Source of the DNA: Actinomycetes bacterium
Lineage (GTDB): Bacteria > Actinomycetota > Acidimicrobiia > Acidimicrobiales > UBA8190
DNA length: 41,914 nucleotides
NCBI GenBank assembly: GCA_021819525.1
Contig: JAKAQW010000010.1
Span: 1-41,914, forward strand
Direction: 5' to 3'
Numbering within the stretch: the first letter of the stretch is position 1; each line of letters opens with the position of its first letter. Both the position numbers and the translations under genes were made by a program. The notes beneath the pieces are model-generated. The model saw only the letters and a program-made list of their open reading frames with translations. It did no database searches and was not told the DNA's origin. This document shows, piece after piece, positions 10,190 through 17,557 of this stretch.

Positions 10190-10999
10190 GTGAGACAGCG
10201 GATCGGCTCGATCGGCGACGGGCGCGGCGACGGTCGTAGCGGCTTCGCCGACGAGGCGCCCAGGGCCCGCGGCGGTGAAGATGTGGCTGGCGGGGACGGT
10301 GGGGACGTGGCCGGTGGGGACCGCGAGGACCTGAGGGGCGGCGACCGTGAGGACGTCGGGGCCCGCGGCGGTGAGGACGTGGCCGCAGGAGGTCGCGGCT
10401 TTCGCTGGCGCGGGGAGCACCTCGTGGCCCAGGGGTGGCGCATCAGCTTGGTGCGCGCCCGCTTCGAGGCCCCCGATGGCGGCTGCTTCGAACGAGACGT
10501 CGTGCGGCACCCGGGCGCGGTGGCGGTGGTGCCGGTCACCGGCCAGGGCACCGCGGTGCTGGTCCGCCAGTACCGCGGGCCCGTGGACCAGGAGCTGCTC
10601 GAGGTGCCCGCTGGGACCCGCGACGTGGCCGGGGAGCCGCCCGAGCAGACCGCTGCCCGGGAGCTGGCCGAAGAGGTCGGGCTGCGGGCCGGGCACCTGG
10701 AGCAGCTCTGCAGGTTCTACAACACGCCGGGGTTCTGCGACGAGGAGACTGTCTTGTACGTCGCCAGCGACCTCGCCCGCTGCGACACCGGGCGCAGTGG
10801 TCCCGAAGAGCAGCACCTGACCGTGCACGAGGTCGACCTGCGCACGGTGGACCAATTGCTTGCCGGCGACACGGTACGCGACGGGCAGAGCATCCTCGGC
10901 CTGCTCCTGGCTCGAGACTGGTGGCTTCGCCACGCTCAGGCGCTCTCGCGCCGGGCCGCCGGAGCACCAGGCGACCAGGATCGAAGCGGTGGGAGCTGA
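10190..10999 (+). CDS. Nudix hydrolase, ADP-ribose pyrophosphatase type
   Basis: A 269-residue protein with a Nudix domain from about residue 95. The box reads GTRDVAGE...ARELAEEVGL and has one extra residue between the first Gly and Glu compared with the textbook pattern; the same spacing occurs in the M. tuberculosis ADP-ribose pyrophosphatase Rv1700, which lies at the equivalent chromosomal position. The preceding strand AVLVRQYRGPVDQELLEVPAG is typical of ADPRase. The first ~65 residues are low-complexity Gly/Asp/Arg (repeats like GGEDVAGGD, GGDREDLRGGD) and may be disordered or lie upstream of the true start. The gene overlaps xerD by 11 bp. Confidence 0.9.
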   Translation: MRQRIGSIGDGRGDGRSGFADEAPRARGGEDVAGGDGGDVAGGDREDLRGGDREDVGARGGEDVAAGGRGFRWRGEHLVAQGWRISLVRARFEAPDGGCFERDVVRHPGAVAVVPVTGQGTAVLVRQYRGPVDQELLEVPAGTRDVAGEPPEQTAARELAEEVGLRAGHLEQLCRFYNTPGFCDEETVLYVASDLARCDTGRSGPEEQHLTVHEVDLRTVDQLLAGDTVRDGQSILGLLLARDWWLRHAQALSRRAAGAPGDQDRSGGS

Positions 11000-11948
11000 A
11001 CCGCTGCGTCGTGCACCACGGGTCGAGCTGGAGCCGTCCGTCGAGGAGTTCCTCACCTGGCTGACCGTCGACCAAGGTCGTGCGGCGAACACCGTCGCGG
11101 CGTACCGCAGGGATCTCTCGGCCTACCAGCGGTTCGTGCACGGGCAGGGGAGGTCGCTGCCCGAGGTCGACGCCGGGCTTCTCGACGTCTACCTCGACGA
11201 GATGGTCGCTGGGGGCTCCAGCGCGGCCTCGGTGGCTCGGGCGACGGCTGCTATCCGCGGCTTCCACCGTTTCGCCGCCGAGGAGCTCGGTGCCGACCAC
11301 GACCCCACCGAGCGCCTGGCACCGGTCCGTCGAGCGCCCCGACTGCCCAAGGCCCTGCCCGAAGCAGAGGTAGCCCGGCTGATCGACGCCGTGGTGGACG
11401 GCGACGCCGTCGGGCTGCGAGACCGGGCCATGCTGGAGCTGCTCTACGGCACCGGCATGCGCGTCGGCGAGCTGGTGTCGCTGGATCTGGACGACCTGCG
11501 CTCCGACACCGGGCTGGTCCGGGTGCTCGGGAAGGGGAACAAGGAGCGGCTCGTGCCCCTCGGTGCCGAAGCGAGATGGTCGCTGTCGCGTTGGCTTGGG
11601 CCCGAGGGTCGCCCGCGCCTGGTGCCGCGCCGATGGCGACGTCGCGGGGACAGCACGGCGGTGTTCTTGAACGTGAGGGGCGGCCGGCTCACCCGCCAGG
11701 GGGTGTGGGCGGTGATGAACCAGCGCGCTGCCGAGGCCGGCGTGACCGGCACGGTGCACCCCCATGTGCTGCGCCACTCGTGCGCTACCCATATGCTCGC
11801 CGGCGGCGCCGACGTGCGGGTGGTGCAGGAGCTGCTGGGCCACGCCTCGGTGGTGACCACCCAGCTCTACACCAAGGTCACCTTGGAGCACCTGCGTCGG
11901 GCTTACGACGCGGCCCACCCGCGCGCCGGCGAGCACCACGAGAGGTAG
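10989..11948 (+). CDS. xerD: Tyrosine recombinase XerD
   Basis: A 319-residue protein from GTG 10989. The N-terminal SAM-like core-binding domain contains VEEFLTWLTVDQGRAANTV. The catalytic domain carries Arg158 (GTGMRVGEL), a Lys in GKGNKERLVPL, His259 and Arg262 (HVLRHSCATHML), His285 (LLGHASVVTT) and nucleophile Tyr294 (QLYTKV). With XerC it resolves chromosome dimers at dif during division; actinobacterial genomes carry xerD in exactly this place (Rv1701). Upstream in-frame extension to 10860 lies inside the Nudix gene and was rejected. It is not part of a mobile element, unlike the integrase at 34.6 kb. Confidence 0.95.
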   Translation: MGAEPLRRAPRVELEPSVEEFLTWLTVDQGRAANTVAAYRRDLSAYQRFVHGQGRSLPEVDAGLLDVYLDEMVAGGSSAASVARATAAIRGFHRFAAEELGADHDPTERLAPVRRAPRLPKALPEAEVARLIDAVVDGDAVGLRDRAMLELLYGTGMRVGELVSLDLDDLRSDTGLVRVLGKGNKERLVPLGAEARWSLSRWLGPEGRPRLVPRRWRRRGDSTAVFLNVRGGRLTRQGVWAVMNQRAAEAGVTGTVHPHVLRHSCATHMLAGGADVRVVQELLGHASVVTTQLYTKVTLEHLRRAYDAAHPRAGEHHER

Positions 11949-11957
11949 GCTCCTCAC

Positions 11958-12296
11958 GTGACACCCGATGCACCCCCCGTCGACGTCCGGTCTCGGCTCG
12001 AGCAGGAACGAGCCGAGCTGACCGCGCGGCTCGCCGAGCTGGACGTGGCACAGGTCGCCGGCCCCGCCTACGACCACAATTTCGCCGACACGAGCCAGGT
12101 CACTGCAGAGCGCGGCGAGGCCGGGGCGCTCGCACAGAGCCTGAACGAGGCACTCGCTCAGGTGGAGCACGCCATTGCCAAGCTGGCGGATGGGACCTAC
12201 GGGATCTGTGAACGTTGCGGGGGCCAGATCGGCTCAGCCCGGCTGGAAGCGAAGCCGGCCGCACGGCTCTGCATTGCGTGTGCATCGCAGCCCTGA
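11958..12296 (+). CDS. TraR/DksA-type C4 zinc-finger protein
   Basis: A 112-residue protein from GTG 11958, 9 bp after xerD. An N-terminal helical part (SRLEQERAELTARLAEL) precedes a zinc finger formed by Cys84, Cys87, Cys105 and Cys108 in YGICERCGGQIG...LCIAC. The segment LAKLADGTYGICERCG-like is the signature of DksA/TraR proteins, which bind the RNA polymerase secondary channel in proteobacteria. Actinobacterial members (RbpA-unrelated) are small and their targets poorly known. The M50 protease gene follows after only 4 bp. Confidence 0.9.
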   Translation: MTPDAPPVDVRSRLEQERAELTARLAELDVAQVAGPAYDHNFADTSQVTAERGEAGALAQSLNEALAQVEHAIAKLADGTYGICERCGGQIGSARLEAKPAARLCIACASQP

Positions 12297-12300
12297 GCGC

Positions 12301-13476
12301 GTGAGCAGCACGTCGCCGGGCACGACGCCTCGAGGACAGCGGGATGCGGGCGCTCGGGGGCTGGACGGCTGCACTGGAACCGGGTTGGGCGGCTGCGCTG
12401 GAACCGGGTTGGGCGGTGGCTCCGGATCCGGGTTGGGCGACTGCGCTGGAACCGGGTTGGGCGGTGGCACCGCATCCGGGCCGGGTGGTGGCTCGGAGAT
12501 CGGTCCGTGGGTAGCCGGTCGCTCGGGAGGCGCCCCCGGGCTGGACGGTCGCTCGGATTTCGGCCCCGGGGGTCCTCCAGGTGGGGGTCCCTACGGTCCT
12601 CCCGGCGGCCCCTACGGCCTGCCCGGTGGTGGCTCGTCGCCCGGCGGTGGACCACCGTCGGGCCCGCCGGGTTGGAACGGATGGGGTGGCGGAGGTGGCC
12701 CGCCCGAGCCGCACCGGCCGGCGCGTGCCGGGCGGGACCCGCGGGTGGCAGCTGTGGTCATCGTGGCGGTGGCACTGGCAGTCATCTTGCTGCGGTCGCA
12801 TCACCTGAGCGCAGTGTCGGTGATGATCTTCTGCGTCCTCATCCCGTCGATCATCTTGCACGAGGTGTCCCACGGGCTCATGGCCTACGCGTGCGGGGAC
12901 GACACCGCTCGACGCGCCGGGCGCCTCACGCTGAACCCTCTCGCCCACGTCGACGTGGTCGGGACCATCATCGTCCCCATCGTCCTGGTGCTGAGCGGTG
13001 TCGGCGCGTTCGGGTGGGCCAAGCCGGTACCGGTGAACGTCTCGAAGCTGCGCCATCCGCGCAACCAGGCCGTCTTGGTGTCGCTCGTCGGGCCGGCAGT
13101 GAACATCGTCCTGGCCTTGCTGGCTGCTTTCGTCTACCGGGACCTGGTCCCGTACCACGACAAGGTCGGTGTCCTGTTCACGGGCAACATCACCGACGAG
13201 CCCGGATGGGCCCAGGTGGTCTTCCTCACCGGCTACGTGAACGTCATCCTCGCCGCCTTCAACCTGATTCCTCTCCCGCCCCTCGACGGGTCGGCCGTGG
13301 TGGAGCGTCTGATCCCGAGCCGCTGGCTCCCCGGCTACTACCGGATCCGGCCGTTCACGCTGATCCTGCCGCTGGCACTGGTGCTCATCTCCTCCTTCGG
13401 TGGTGCGAATGGCGACATCCTCAATCGGATCTTCGACCCGGCGCTCAGCTGGTGGGCCCGTGTCGTCGGGCTCTGA
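12301..13476 (+). CDS. M50 family site-2-type metalloprotease with Gly-rich N-terminus
   Basis: A 391-residue integral membrane protein starting at GTG 12301. The first ~145 residues are extremely Gly/Pro-rich, beginning with an 8-residue repeat of the type GCAGTGLG, then PGGPPGGGPYGPPGGP. Transmembrane helices follow from about residue 150. The zinc site is HEVSH at 187-191 (HExxH inside IILHEVSHGLMAYACGD), and the third ligand lies in NLIPLPPLDG (residues 321-330, Asp329), the second M50 signature. Membership of the compact Rip3/SpoIVFB-like site-2 protease group is likely; these cut substrates inside the membrane. Substrate unknown. Confidence 0.9.
   Translation: MSSTSPGTTPRGQRDAGARGLDGCTGTGLGGCAGTGLGGGSGSGLGDCAGTGLGGGTASGPGGGSEIGPWVAGRSGGAPGLDGRSDFGPGGPPGGGPYGPPGGPYGLPGGGSSPGGGPPSGPPGWNGWGGGGGPPEPHRPARAGRDPRVAAVVIVAVALAVILLRSHHLSAVSVMIFCVLIPSIILHEVSHGLMAYACGDDTARRAGRLTLNPLAHVDVVGTIIVPIVLVLSGVGAFGWAKPVPVNVSKLRHPRNQAVLVSLVGPAVNIVLALLAAFVYRDLVPYHDKVGVLFTGNITDEPGWAQVVFLTGYVNVILAAFNLIPLPPLDGSAVVERLIPSRWLPGYYRIRPFTLILPLALVLISSFGGANGDILNRIFDPALSWWARVVGL
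12367..12480 (+). repeat. 24-bp in-frame repeats in the M50 gene
   Basis: About four and a half copies of a ~24-bp unit built around CTGGAACCGGGTTGGGCGG, with degenerate copies. The period equals eight codons and gives the Gly/Thr/Cys/Leu repeat of the protease N-terminus. Confidence 0.85.
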
Positions 13477-13505
13477 CCTCGAAGTTCGAGAGCAAGCAGG
13501 TGCCC

Positions 13506-14735
13506 TCAGCCGGCTGCCAGGAGGCCCATATGGGTGCTGGCCCGAGCAAGAGTGGCGGCGGCCACCTGCCGGGCGCGCCCGGCTCCGTCTGTCAGGACCC
13601 GTCGTAGCTCTCCGGGGTCGGCCATGACGAGGTCGTAGCGTGCACGGACCGGTCGGAGCAGTTCGACGAGGGCGTCGGCCACGTCGTCCTTGAGCGCCCC
13701 GTACTCCTGGTAGCGGTCGGCCAGCTCGACGGGGTCCCCTGAGGTGGCTGCGGCCAGCAGCTCGAGGAGGTTCGAGACACCCGGCTTGCTGTCGGGGTCG
13801 TGGCGCACCTCGCGGTCGGTGTCGGTTACCGCACGGCGGACCTTGCGCCGCACGACGTCGGGAGGGTCGAGCACCGACACCGTCCCCTGCGGTGAGGAGA
13901 CCGACTTGGACATCTTGCGGGTCGGATCTTGGAGGTCCATCACCCGGGCACCGACAGCGGGCACGGCGGCCTGGGGGACCACGAACGTCGCGCCGTAGCG
14001 GCTGTTGAACCGGCTGGCCAGGGTGCGCGCCAGCTCGAGATGCTGACGCTGGTCGTCGCCTACGGGCACGCGATCGGCGTCGTACAGCAAGATGTCGGCT
14101 GCCATCAGGACCGGGTACGTGAACAAGCCCACGCGGGCGGCGCCTGACGCATCGCGGACGCGCTCGTCGGCTTCCGCCGCACGTCGGCCGCTGCCTGCCG
14201 TCTCGGGCTGCGCAGCGGACGCTTCGCCGACAGCGGCATCGGTTTCGACAGCGACAGCGACAGCTGCACTGGCAGCGGCACTGGCAGCGGCATCGGCACT
14301 GGCACTGGCACTGGCACTGGCGTCGGCATCGACAGCGGCATCGGCTTCGACAGCGGCATCGGCAGCGCTGGCAGGTGGATCCTCGGCTGTAGCGCGTCTG
14401 GTCTTTTCCTTGAATTGGGTCATCCGCCGCAGCTCGCCCATGGTGGCGGTGCACTCGAGCAGCCATGCCAGCTGGGTGTGCTCGGGGACGTGGCTCTGCA
14501 CGAACAACGTGCACTGTGCGGGGTCGAGCCCCACTGCCAAGAGCACCGCTGCGGCGGCCAGGGTACGGTCGGCCAACGTGCCCCGGTCGTGCTCGCTGGT
14601 GAGGGCGTGGAGGTCCACGATGCAGTAGAAGCTGTCGTGCTCCGCCTGGCTGGCCACCCAGGACCGGAACGCACCGAGGTAGTTGCCGATGTGCATGTCG
14701 CCGCTGGGCTGGACGCCGGAGAGAACCCTGGTCAC
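13506..14735 (-). CDS. trpS: Tryptophanyl-tRNA synthetase with low-complexity insertion
   Basis: A 409-residue class I synthetase, about 70-80 residues longer than typical bacterial TrpS (~330). The signature HIGN is at residues 15-18 within SGVQPSGDMHIGNYLGA; KMSKS is at 274-278 within DPTRKMSKSVSSP; the specificity segment VGDDQRQHLELAR is intact. Between MTQFKEK (105-111) and VGLFTYPVLMAADILLYDAD (202-221) normal enzymes have about ten residues. Here there are about 90, mainly Ala, Asp, Ser and Glu, encoded by hexamer-like repeats. Because all catalytic motifs remain, the enzyme is probably active with a disordered loop. It is convergent with the M50 gene and divergent from scpA. Confidence 0.96.
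   Translation of the reverse strand: MTRVLSGVQPSGDMHIGNYLGAFRSWVASQAEHDSFYCIVDLHALTSEHDRGTLADRTLAAAAVLLAVGLDPAQCTLFVQSHVPEHTQLAWLLECTATMGELRRMTQFKEKTRRATAEDPPASAADAAVEADAAVDADASASASASADAAASAAASAAVAVAVETDAAVGEASAAQPETAGSGRRAAEADERVRDASGAARVGLFTYPVLMAADILLYDADRVPVGDDQRQHLELARTLASRFNSRYGATFVVPQAAVPAVGARVMDLQDPTRKMSKSVSSPQGTVSVLDPPDVVRRKVRRAVTDTDREVRHDPDSKPGVSNLLELLAAATSGDPVELADRYQEYGALKDDVADALVELLRPVRARYDLVMADPGELRRVLTDGAGRARQVAAATLARASTHMGLLAAG
14210..14372 (-). repeat. Hexamer-type repeat encoding the TrpS insertion
   Basis: On the plus strand this stretch is built from GGCACT, GGCATC and GGCAGC hexamers, with four adjacent GGCACT-type copies near 14296-14320. It encodes alternating Ala/Ser/Asp/Val residues in trpS. 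A period that is a multiple of three allows growth or shrinkage without a frameshift. Confidence 0.9.
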
Positions 14736-14796
14736 GACCGGTCATGGTAGGCCATGGCGCGCCAGTGTCTCGACGCCGGTGGGCCTGTCGCTCTGA

Positions 14797-14890
14797 GCAC
14801 GCAAGAGCCCTGGGCACGCAAGAGCCCTGAGCACGCAAGAGCCCTGGGCACGGCAAGAGCTCTGGGCACGGCAAGAGCTCTGAGCACGCA
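14797..14890. repeat. 17-18-bp direct repeats between trpS and scpA
   Basis: Six copies of a unit beginning GCACGCAAGAGCCCTGG start at 14797, 14814, 14831, 14848, 14866 and 14884. The fourth and fifth copies carry an extra G and the palindrome AGAGCTCT. The array fills the divergent trpS/scpA intergenic region (14736-14927), where promoters for both genes must lie, so it may affect their spacing or regulation. No spacer structure is present, so it is not a CRISPR array. Confidence 0.92.
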
Positions 14891-14927
14891 AGACCCGATC
14901 GAGAAGAGAGCCGCTATCGTCGTGGCC

Positions 14928-15728
14928 GTGACGGCCCATGTGGCGACCCCGGTGTTCGACGGACCCGTCGACGTGCTGATGCAGCTGGTCGCCGACCACT
15001 CGATCGACGTCTACGACGTGCCCCTGGCACAGGTAGTGGAGGCGTTCGTGGCCGAGGTGGCCAGCCGGACGGCGGTGGATCTCGGGGAGACCACCGAGTT
15101 CCTGGTGATCGTGGCCATCTTGGTGGAGCTCAAGTCGCGCAAGCTGCTCCCAGGAACCGACGAGGTGGACGGCGACGAGGAGATCGACCAGTTCGAGGAG
15201 CGTGATCGGCTGCTTGGCCGCCTCCTCGAGCTCCAGGCTTACAGCGCCGCGGCCGACGCGTTCGCTCGCCTGGTGGAGCAGGCAGCACGGTCGGTGCCTC
15301 GCCAAGCTGGGTTCGACGACGTGTTCCACGATCTCGCTCCCGACCTGCTGGCGGGGGTGACGCCGTGGCACCTGGCCCATGCCTACCGGCGGGCGCTCTC
15401 CCCTCGCCCGGTGCCCGACTTGGACCTGTCGCACGTGACCGTGGAACCGGTCACCGTCTCCGAAGCTGTCGAGGAGCTCGTGGTCAGCCTTCGGCTCGTC
15501 CGGCGCGCCACCTTCCGGGAGTTGACGACCCACTGTGCCACCCGCATGCAGATCATCGTTCGCTTCCTCGCCCTGCTGGAGCTGTGCAAGCGAGGGTGGA
15601 TCACCCTGGACCAGGGAGGCACCTTCGGCGACCTGCTCGTCGGGTGGGTGCTCGACGGGCCCGGCGTCACGGGCGGGCTCGCGTCCGAGGCATCTGCGAT
15701 GCCAGAGGTCGAGGAGTACGACGGTTGA
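14928..15728 (+). CDS. scpA: Segregation and condensation protein A
   Basis: A 266-residue protein from GTG 14928, chosen because the family N-terminus (FDGPVDVLMQLVADHSIDVYDVPL) follows directly; upstream in-frame sequence is the intergenic repeat. ScpA is the kleisin that bridges SMC heads in the condensin complex with ScpB. The mid-region ELKSRKLLP and the C-terminal winged-helix part (VRRATFRELTTHCATRMQII) are conserved. It overlaps scpB by 4 bp (TTGA), supporting coupled synthesis of complex subunits. Equivalent to M. tuberculosis Rv1709. Confidence 0.95.
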   Translation: MTAHVATPVFDGPVDVLMQLVADHSIDVYDVPLAQVVEAFVAEVASRTAVDLGETTEFLVIVAILVELKSRKLLPGTDEVDGDEEIDQFEERDRLLGRLLELQAYSAAADAFARLVEQAARSVPRQAGFDDVFHDLAPDLLAGVTPWHLAHAYRRALSPRPVPDLDLSHVTVEPVTVSEAVEELVVSLRLVRRATFRELTTHCATRMQIIVRFLALLELCKRGWITLDQGGTFGDLLVGWVLDGPGVTGGLASEASAMPEVEEYDG

Positions 15729-16387
15729 CCGAGGACCGCTCGGGGCTCGGTGATCTCGATCGAGACGGCGACGTCGAGCACGACCGGGGGACTCCGGGGC
15801 TCGTCCGCGGTGGAGAGCTTCCTGCGGAGCACCGGGCGGTGGAAGCCGTGGTCCTGTGCGCCGTCGAGCCGGTACCTGCCGGCTTGCTCGCCGAGCTGCT
15901 GGAGCTCCCCGTCGAGCGGGTCGACGTGCTCTGCAGGGAGCTGGCCGAGGACTATGCAGCCCAGCGCCGGGGCTTCGTGCTGGCCAGAGTGGCTGGCGGC
16001 TACCGCTACCAGACGAACCCCGAACAGTTCGCGTTCGTGGAACGGTTCGCGGTGGAAGGGGTGTCGTCGAGGCTGTCGTCAGCCGCGCTCGAGACCTTGG
16101 CCATCGTGGCGTACAAGCAGCCCGTGTCGCGAGCCCAGATCTCGGCGCTGCGCGGGGTGAACGTCGACGGCGTGGTCCGGATGCTGGCCCAGCGGCAGCT
16201 GGTCACCGAGGTGGGCCATGCCCCGGGCCCAGGTCAGCCCGCGCTCTACGGCACCACCCCGGTGTTCTTGGAGAAGCTGGGCCTCGACACGCTCGACGAT
16301 CTGCCTGCGGTGGAGGACCTCTTCCCCGGTCCGGAGGTGGTGGAGCTGCTCGAGAGCCGCCTCCGTCCGGGAACCGATGGTTCTTGA
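15725..16387 (+). CDS. scpB: Segregation and condensation protein B
   Basis: About 220 residues, probably initiated at the TTG overlapping the scpA stop (TTGA); no better start is seen before the conserved domain. The protein has two winged-helix domains. Family hallmarks are AVEAVVLCAVEPVPAGLLAELL at the N-terminus and SSAALETLAIVAYKQPVSRA, followed by ISALRGVNVDGVVRML and ALYGTTPVFLEKLGL. It forms a dimer that binds ScpA and regulates SMC loading. The first 30 residues are acidic and variable. It overlaps rluB by 11 bp. Confidence 0.94.
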   Translation: MTEDRSGLGDLDRDGDVEHDRGTPGLVRGGELPAEHRAVEAVVLCAVEPVPAGLLAELLELPVERVDVLCRELAEDYAAQRRGFVLARVAGGYRYQTNPEQFAFVERFAVEGVSSRLSSAALETLAIVAYKQPVSRAQISALRGVNVDGVVRMLAQRQLVTEVGHAPGPGQPALYGTTPVFLEKLGLDTLDDLPAVEDLFPGPEVVELLESRLRPGTDGS

Positions 16388-17177
16388 CCCCAGTGGCCAG
16401 GTCACCCTTCGCGACTCCACCGGCGAAGATGTGACCGCTGCTCCGAACGCCGATCGCCTGCAGAAGGTGCTGGCCCGCGCCGGCATGGGGAGCCGCCGGG
16501 TCTGCGAGACGCTGATCGCGCAGGGTCGGGTCACCGTCAACGGTTCACCTGCCCGCCTGGGCCAGCGAGCCGACCCGGCCGTCGATGTGGTCGCGGTCGA
16601 CGGCGTGAGGGTGGCCACTGATCCTGCTCTGGTGCACTACCTGTTGCACAAGCCGCCAGGAGTGGTGTGCAGCACTGCTGATCCCGATGCTCGGCCGCTG
16701 GCTGTGGCGTTCGTCCCGGCGGAACCTCGAGTGTTCAGTGTCGGACGGCTCGATGTGCAAAGCGAGGGGCTGTTGGTGCTGACGAACGACGGTCCGCTCG
16801 CTTACCGGCTCACCCACCCGTCGTTCGGGATCGAGAAGGAGTACTTGGTGGAGGTGACAGGTCGTCCGTCACCCGGTGCCCTGCGCCGGCTGCGTGAAGG
16901 CGTCGTGCTGAGCGACGGCCCCACCGCTCCAGCAAGGGTGGGCGTGCTCGCTCCCGGAGTGCTCCGGCTCGTGGTGCACGAAGGCCGCAATCGCCAGGTT
17001 CGACGGATGTGCGAAGCCGTCGGCCACCAGGTGGTCCGCCTGGTGCGGGTGCGCATCGGACCGATCAGCGACCACTCGTTGGCGCCAGGCCAGTGGCGGC
17101 ACCTCACCACAGACGAGGTCCGTTCCCTGGCTGTTGCCGCTCGAGCTCGAGCCGACGACCGGGTCACGCGGCGCTAG
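16377..17177 (+). CDS. rluB: 23S rRNA pseudouridine synthase, RluB type
   Basis: A 266-residue protein from ATG 16377. An S4 domain (about residues 26-72, DRLQKVLARAGMGSRRVCE) is followed by the RsuA/RluB catalytic domain with HKPPGVVCS and the catalytic motif GRLDVQSEGLLVLTNDG, where Asp126 is the nucleophile. A further conserved element is HEGRNRQVRRMCEAVGH. The enzyme converts a uridine of 23S rRNA helix 89/90 region to pseudouridine. Its place directly after scpAB matches Rv1711. RluB versus RsuA specificity is inferred from synteny. Confidence 0.94.
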   Translation: MVLDPSGQVTLRDSTGEDVTAAPNADRLQKVLARAGMGSRRVCETLIAQGRVTVNGSPARLGQRADPAVDVVAVDGVRVATDPALVHYLLHKPPGVVCSTADPDARPLAVAFVPAEPRVFSVGRLDVQSEGLLVLTNDGPLAYRLTHPSFGIEKEYLVEVTGRPSPGALRRLREGVVLSDGPTAPARVGVLAPGVLRLVVHEGRNRQVRRMCEAVGHQVVRLVRVRIGPISDHSLAPGQWRHLTTDEVRSLAVAARARADDRVTRR

Positions 17178-17188
17178 CATCGCCGTCC

Positions 17189-17557
17189 ATGCCCCTCGCC
17201 GTGCGAGCGCTCCGTGGCGCCACGACCGTGGACGCCGACACTGTCGAGCAGGTCACCGAGCGAACCCAAGCCCTCCTCGAGGCCATGTTGCGCCGGAACG
17301 GCGTAGACAAGGAGGACCTCATCAGCATCTTCCTGACGGCCACGGAAGACGTGGTGTCCATGTTCCCCGCAGCCGCGGCGCGGGCCATGGGGCTCGGGGA
17401 CGTGCCGCTCATCTGTGCTCGAGAGATCTCGGTGGTCGGTGCCACGCCACGGTGCGTGCGGGTCATGATGCACCTGACCACCGAGCGGTCGCGCGCCGAG
17501 CTGCACCACGTGTACCTGGAAGGGGCTCGCCACCTTCGCGACGACCTGCCCGAATGA
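17189..17557 (+). CDS. aroH: Chorismate mutase, AroH class
   Basis: A 122-residue protein matching the trimeric Bacillus subtilis AroH fold rather than the helical AroQ type. Key active-site residues can be assigned: Arg9 in VRALRGATTV, Cys76 and Glu79 in LICAREISV, Arg91 in CVRVMMH and Tyr109 in HHVYLEGA. It rearranges chorismate to prephenate, the substrate of the overlapping downstream gene tyrA, giving a direct metabolic pairing. The two genes share ATGA. Confidence 0.96.
   Translation: MPLAVRALRGATTVDADTVEQVTERTQALLEAMLRRNGVDKEDLISIFLTATEDVVSMFPAAAARAMGLGDVPLICAREISVVGATPRCVRVMMHLTTERSRAELHHVYLEGARHLRDDLPE

Noticed and set aside
10860-10988. N-terminal extension of XerD
   Set aside because: It lies inside the Nudix gene, and the family N-terminus begins after GTG 10989.
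12100-14874. A 924-residue minus-strand open frame across the M50, trpS and neighbouring genes
   Set aside because: It is a shadow in high-GC DNA: the sequence is Arg/Ala/Pro nonsense, and the trpS, M50 and TraR-like genes in other frames have clear motifs.
14797-14890. CRISPR-like array
   Set aside because: Repeats are directly adjacent with no unique spacers and no cas genes are near.
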